Positions 5,759 to 7,742 of a DNA stretch of 7,742 bases are shown piece by piece (position 1 is the stretch's first letter; the number at the start of each line of letters is the position of its first letter). A program made the position numbers and the translations under genes. Source of the stretch: Parcubacteria group bacterium SW_4_49_11 (GTDB lineage: Bacteria > Patescibacteriota > Minisyncoccia > SW-4-49-11); assembly GCA_003021915.1 (NCBI GenBank), contig PXOY01000016.1:1-7742 (forward strand). The letters run 5' to 3'. The notes below the pieces were generated by a model. It was not told the DNA's origin and did no database searches. It worked only from the letters and a program-made list of their open reading frames with translations.

Positions 5759-7465
5759 ATGAACTACCTTGAACTGTTACCCGTACTGCAAGACAAATAT
5801 CCCGACCGCTTCAATCAAATGCAAGAGGTTTCGATTGAAACGCAAGGTGAAGCTCAAGAATATGTAGAGGCGTTGTTTTCCGCTAAAGAGATTGCGCAGG
5901 AATACGCTGAGCACGAGGAGTACCCGTTTATTGATTTGGAGTCCGCGGAGTACGATCGGAATTTATATTTCGAGTACCCTGAAAAGTCTATGGCGATGTA
6001 CAAGTTCTTCCCCTTCAAAAAAGATGGGGACACGGTACATGTGGCTATGGCCGATCCGGAAAGTCATACGGCGCGCCAGGCGGTGAAATTTATGTTCCGG
6101 AATAAAAAAGAGGACTATAAGATTTTTGTTGCCACCGAACAGGCGATTGATGGGGCCTTAAAATCGGTCAAGAGCATTTCGTACGATGTATTGCAAGGAA
6201 TCGGAGATGAGGAAGACACCGAAGATAAAATGGAGGAAGAGCCCAACGAAGATAAAGAATCCTATCAATTAGAGGACGCGCCGGCCTCCAAAATCGTCTC
6301 GGTCATTCTCAAAAACGCCATTGATGGGGGAGCGTCCGACGTTCATATCGAAGGACAAGAAGAAAACGTACGCGTAAGGTTCCGCGTGGACGGGATCCTC
6401 CATACGAGCCTTATTTTGCCCAAAAACGTGCAGTCTGCGGTTGTGTCTCGCCTGAAAATTCTTTCTGACATGAAAATTGACGAGCATCGACGTCCGCAAG
6501 ATGGGCGGTTTAAAATAATTCATCAGGGACATAAAATTGACTTCCGTGTTTCTACGCTACCGACCGCCTATGGTGAGAAAGTGGTCGCTCGTATTTTGGA
6601 CACGTCCGAGGGAATTAAGTCTTTGCCCACGTTGGGATTCCGCGGCCCCAAAGCTAAGCACGTGGAAAATTCGATTGAAGCTCCCTATGGTATTACGTTA
6701 GTCACCGGTCCCACCGGCTCGGGTAAGTCAACTACGCTCTACACGCTCCTTTCCATGGTCAAAAGCGAAAAAGTCAATATCGTCACGCTCGAAGATCCGG
6801 TGGAGTACTACATATCAGGCGTTAATCAGTCGCAGGTACACGCGGAAATCGGCTACACGTTCGCTTCCGGACTTCGCTCCATTCTCCGGCAGGACCCGGA
6901 TATCATGATGGTAGGGGAGATCCGAGACGGAGAAACGGCGGGCCTCGCGGTGCAGTCCGCTTTGACCGGGCATTTAGTCTTTTCCACCTTGCACACCAAT
7001 GACTCGGTCGGAGCCGTACCGCGCTTGATTGACATGGGGGTAGAGCCGTTCTTGCTGTCCGCGTCGATTAATTTGATCATTGCTCAACGACTGGTACGTA
7101 CGCTGTGTGAGCGATGTAAGGTAAAGGTGGAGATGGGAGAAGAGCGACGTGCCTATATTCAGGAAACCCTGGAACGTCTGAGTGACGAGTTAATCAATGA
7201 ACTGTATGACGGCGATTTCTCTACGCTATGGGCGCCGCAAGGATGTGAGCAATGCAGTAACGGATATAAAGGCCGCGTGGCGATTTTCGAAGCGTTAGCA
7301 ATTGACAGCACCATGCGGGCGAATATCGAGAAAGGGTTTAATGAAGACGAATTCACAAACTACATCTATGCAAATGACTTCATGACGCTTAAGCAGGACG
7401 GAATGATGAAGGTGTTAAACGGAGACACGTCGCTGGAAGAATTGATGCGCCAGATTGAAACGTAG
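5759..7465 (+). CDS. pilB: Type IV pilus extension ATPase PilB (GspE/PulE family)
   Basis: Cytoplasmic hexameric ATPase that powers pilin polymerisation. It is 568 aa, normal size. An N-terminal GspE_N/MshEN-like domain covers about 30-140. A very acidic linker (about 149-173) leads to the N2 domain, recognisable by ASDVHIE (192-198), VRFRVDGILH (206-215) and RRPQDGR (244-250). The motor domain holds Walker A GPTGSGKST (317-325), Asp box TLEDPVEY (343-350), Walker B ILRQDPDIMMVGEIRD (375-390) and His box GHLVFSTLHTND (404-415). A zinc-binding tetracysteine made of CERC (450-453) and CEQC (496-499) marks PilB/GspE rather than the retraction ATPase PilT. All catalytic motifs are intact. No Shine-Dalgarno site precedes the ATG. 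Heptad repeats begin 3 bp after the stop. Confidence 0.96.
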   Translation: MNYLELLPVLQDKYPDRFNQMQEVSIETQGEAQEYVEALFSAKEIAQEYAEHEEYPFIDLESAEYDRNLYFEYPEKSMAMYKFFPFKKDGDTVHVAMADPESHTARQAVKFMFRNKKEDYKIFVATEQAIDGALKSVKSISYDVLQGIGDEEDTEDKMEEEPNEDKESYQLEDAPASKIVSVILKNAIDGGASDVHIEGQEENVRVRFRVDGILHTSLILPKNVQSAVVSRLKILSDMKIDEHRRPQDGRFKIIHQGHKIDFRVSTLPTAYGEKVVARILDTSEGIKSLPTLGFRGPKAKHVENSIEAPYGITLVTGPTGSGKSTTLYTLLSMVKSEKVNIVTLEDPVEYYISGVNQSQVHAEIGYTFASGLRSILRQDPDIMMVGEIRDGETAGLAVQSALTGHLVFSTLHTNDSVGAVPRLIDMGVEPFLLSASINLIIAQRLVRTLCERCKVKVEMGEERRAYIQETLERLSDELINELYDGDFSTLWAPQGCEQCSNGYKGRVAIFEALAIDSTMRANIEKGFNEDEFTNYIYANDFMTLKQDGMMKVLNGDTSLEELMRQIET

Positions 7466-7467
7466 AA

Positions 7468-7488
7468 TAGTATTTGGTATTTAGTAGA
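7468..7488 (+). repeat. Heptad repeat array, TAGNANN family (three units)
   Basis: Three 7-bp units, TAGTATT, TGGTATT and TAGTAGA, follow the pilB stop almost directly; the stop TAG itself is followed by AA and then the first unit. This is the family seen at 2238-2272, here with one degenerate unit. A single GAAGCCT unit lies shortly after, at 7498-7504. Confidence 0.7.
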
Positions 7489-7511
7489 TGGAGAAGAGAA
7501 GCCTGCAAAAA

Positions 7512-7539
7512 GTAGCACGTAGCGAGTAGCAGGTAGCGA
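7512..7539 (+). repeat. Heptad repeat array, GTAGCRN family (four units)
   Basis: Four uninterrupted 7-bp units at 7512, 7519, 7526 and 7533 read GTAGCAC, GTAGCGA, GTAGCAG and GTAGCGA. Positions 1-5 are fixed. It is the counterpart of the array at 2205-2232 but differs in unit order and in the sixth base, so it is not a simple copy of that block. Confidence 0.83.
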
Positions 7540-7548
7540 GAATAAAAA

Positions 7549-7576
7549 GAAGCCTGAATCCTGAAGCCAGAAGCCT
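7549..7576 (+). repeat. Heptad repeat array, GAAGCCN family (four units)
   Basis: Four 7-bp units begin at 7549, 7556, 7563 and 7570: GAAGCCT, GAATCCT, GAAGCCA and GAAGCCT. One internal G-to-T change is the only departure from GAAGCC. This matches the minus-strand array behind comFC at 2503-2530 and is here in the sense of pilB. Confidence 0.83.
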
Positions 7577-7598
7577 GTAACGTTGCGTGGGCACTTTC

Positions 7599-7628
7599 GA
7601 GGAAAATATATTTTTCTGTGTTTTCCTC
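7599..7628. other. Hairpin containing a second CTGTGTTTTCCTCCT copy
   Basis: GAGGAAAA (7599-7606) pairs perfectly with TTTTCCTC (7621-7628), leaving a 14-nt T-rich loop. The right arm belongs to a 15-bp sequence (7616-7630) identical to 2348-2362. There the pairing partner lies on the other side, so the hairpin ability is kept with swapped arm order. It could be a transcript-end structure for the pil operon, but no U-run follows. Confidence 0.45.
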
Positions 7629-7664
7629 CTAGAAATATGTACATACTTTGCTATTGGCAGTCCC

Positions 7665-7734
7665 ATCGAAAATAGGCTTTCGTCAGAAAGCCGCAAAAAA
7701 CAGGATGTTTTTTGAGCGCCCGTCAAACTTCGAT
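7665..7734 (+). promoter_or_regulatory. Possible structured mRNA leader (three-stem junction) before the next gene
   Basis: An outer stem ATCGAA (7665-7670) with TTCGAT (7729-7734) encloses two adjacent perfect hairpins. One is GGCTTTC/GAAAGCC with loop GTCA (7675-7692). The other is AAAAAACA/TGTTTTTT with loop GGA (7695-7713). A 15-nt single strand with GCGCCCGTC joins the second hairpin to the outer stem. A Shine-Dalgarno-like sequence starts 3 nt after the outer stem. The arrangement looks like a cis-regulatory leader, but I cannot match it to a known riboswitch. Alternatively the second hairpin with its T-run is a terminator or attenuator. Confidence 0.45.
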
Positions 7735-7736
7735 TT

Positions 7737-7742
7737 AAAGGA
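7737..7742 (+). promoter_or_regulatory. Shine-Dalgarno-like AAAGGA at the window edge
   Basis: AAAGGA at the very end suggests that a plus-strand gene starts within about ten bases beyond the window. Given the preceding operon it could be another pilus gene such as pilT or pilC, but no coding sequence of it is visible here. Confidence 0.4.

Noticed and set aside
5759..7465. Retraction ATPase PilT
   Set aside because: Length, the GspE_N-type N-terminal domain and the CxxC/CxxC zinc module fit PilB/GspE and not PilT.
7665..7734. c-di-GMP-I (GEMM) or other known riboswitch
   Set aside because: The two-hairpin layout invites the comparison in a pilus locus, but the conserved joining bases and tetraloop/receptor of GEMM are not present, and I could not match preQ1, ZTP, fluoride or guanidine consensus sequences either.
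1..7742. TGA recoded as glycine (Gracilibacteria/Absconditabacteria code)
   Set aside because: comFC and pilO end at TGA at the expected protein length, and no in-frame TGA is needed within any gene.

Overview
The window looks like chromosomal DNA of a Candidate Phyla Radiation (Patescibacteria) bacterium, probably of the Parcubacteria/Paceibacteria kind. This rests on a Gram-positive-style type IV pilus cluster without PilP or PilQ, a fused O-antigen-ligase/TPR membrane protein, weak or absent Shine-Dalgarno sites, and intergenic spaces packed with very short degenerate repeats. TGA is used as a stop (comFC, pilO), which argues against the recoded Gracilibacteria/Absconditabacteria. The lineage call is inference.

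Layout. (1) 1-2186, plus strand: 3' part of a large membrane protein, an O-antigen ligase/Wzy-like domain followed by TPRs; its 5' end lies outside the window. (2) 2187-2535: a gene-free space between convergent genes, holding 7-bp and 11-bp tandem repeats, a strong hairpin and a long-range inverted repeat. (3) 2536-3156, minus strand: comFC, a competence-type phosphoribosyltransferase, whose homologous reading frame continues upstream of any normal start codon. (4) 3157-3367: divergent spacer with a clear extended -10 promoter for the pilus operon and a paired 11-bp direct repeat just upstream of it. (5) 3368-7465, plus strand: pilM, pilN, pilO, a 61-aa membrane protein, and pilB, spaced 3 to 16 bp apart and evidently one operon. 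(6) 7466-7742: another repeat-rich spacer ending in a possible structured mRNA leader and a Shine-Dalgarno sequence for a gene beyond the window.

How the genes fit together. PilM (cytoplasmic, actin-like), PilN and PilO (single-pass membrane proteins) form the inner-membrane alignment complex, and PilB is the hexameric ATPase that drives pilus extension. Type IV pili and ComFC both take part in DNA uptake in other bacteria, so their adjacency fits a competence role (inference). The ligase-like protein may attach glycans to surface polymers or proteins; a link to pilin is only a possibility.

The most unusual content is between the genes. Three separate families of degenerate heptad repeats (GAAGCCN, GTAGCRN, TAGNANN) lie directly behind the stop codons of three genes. 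A fourth family has an 11-bp period (RTATATC plus 4 bp) and occurs both as an array and next to the pilM promoter.
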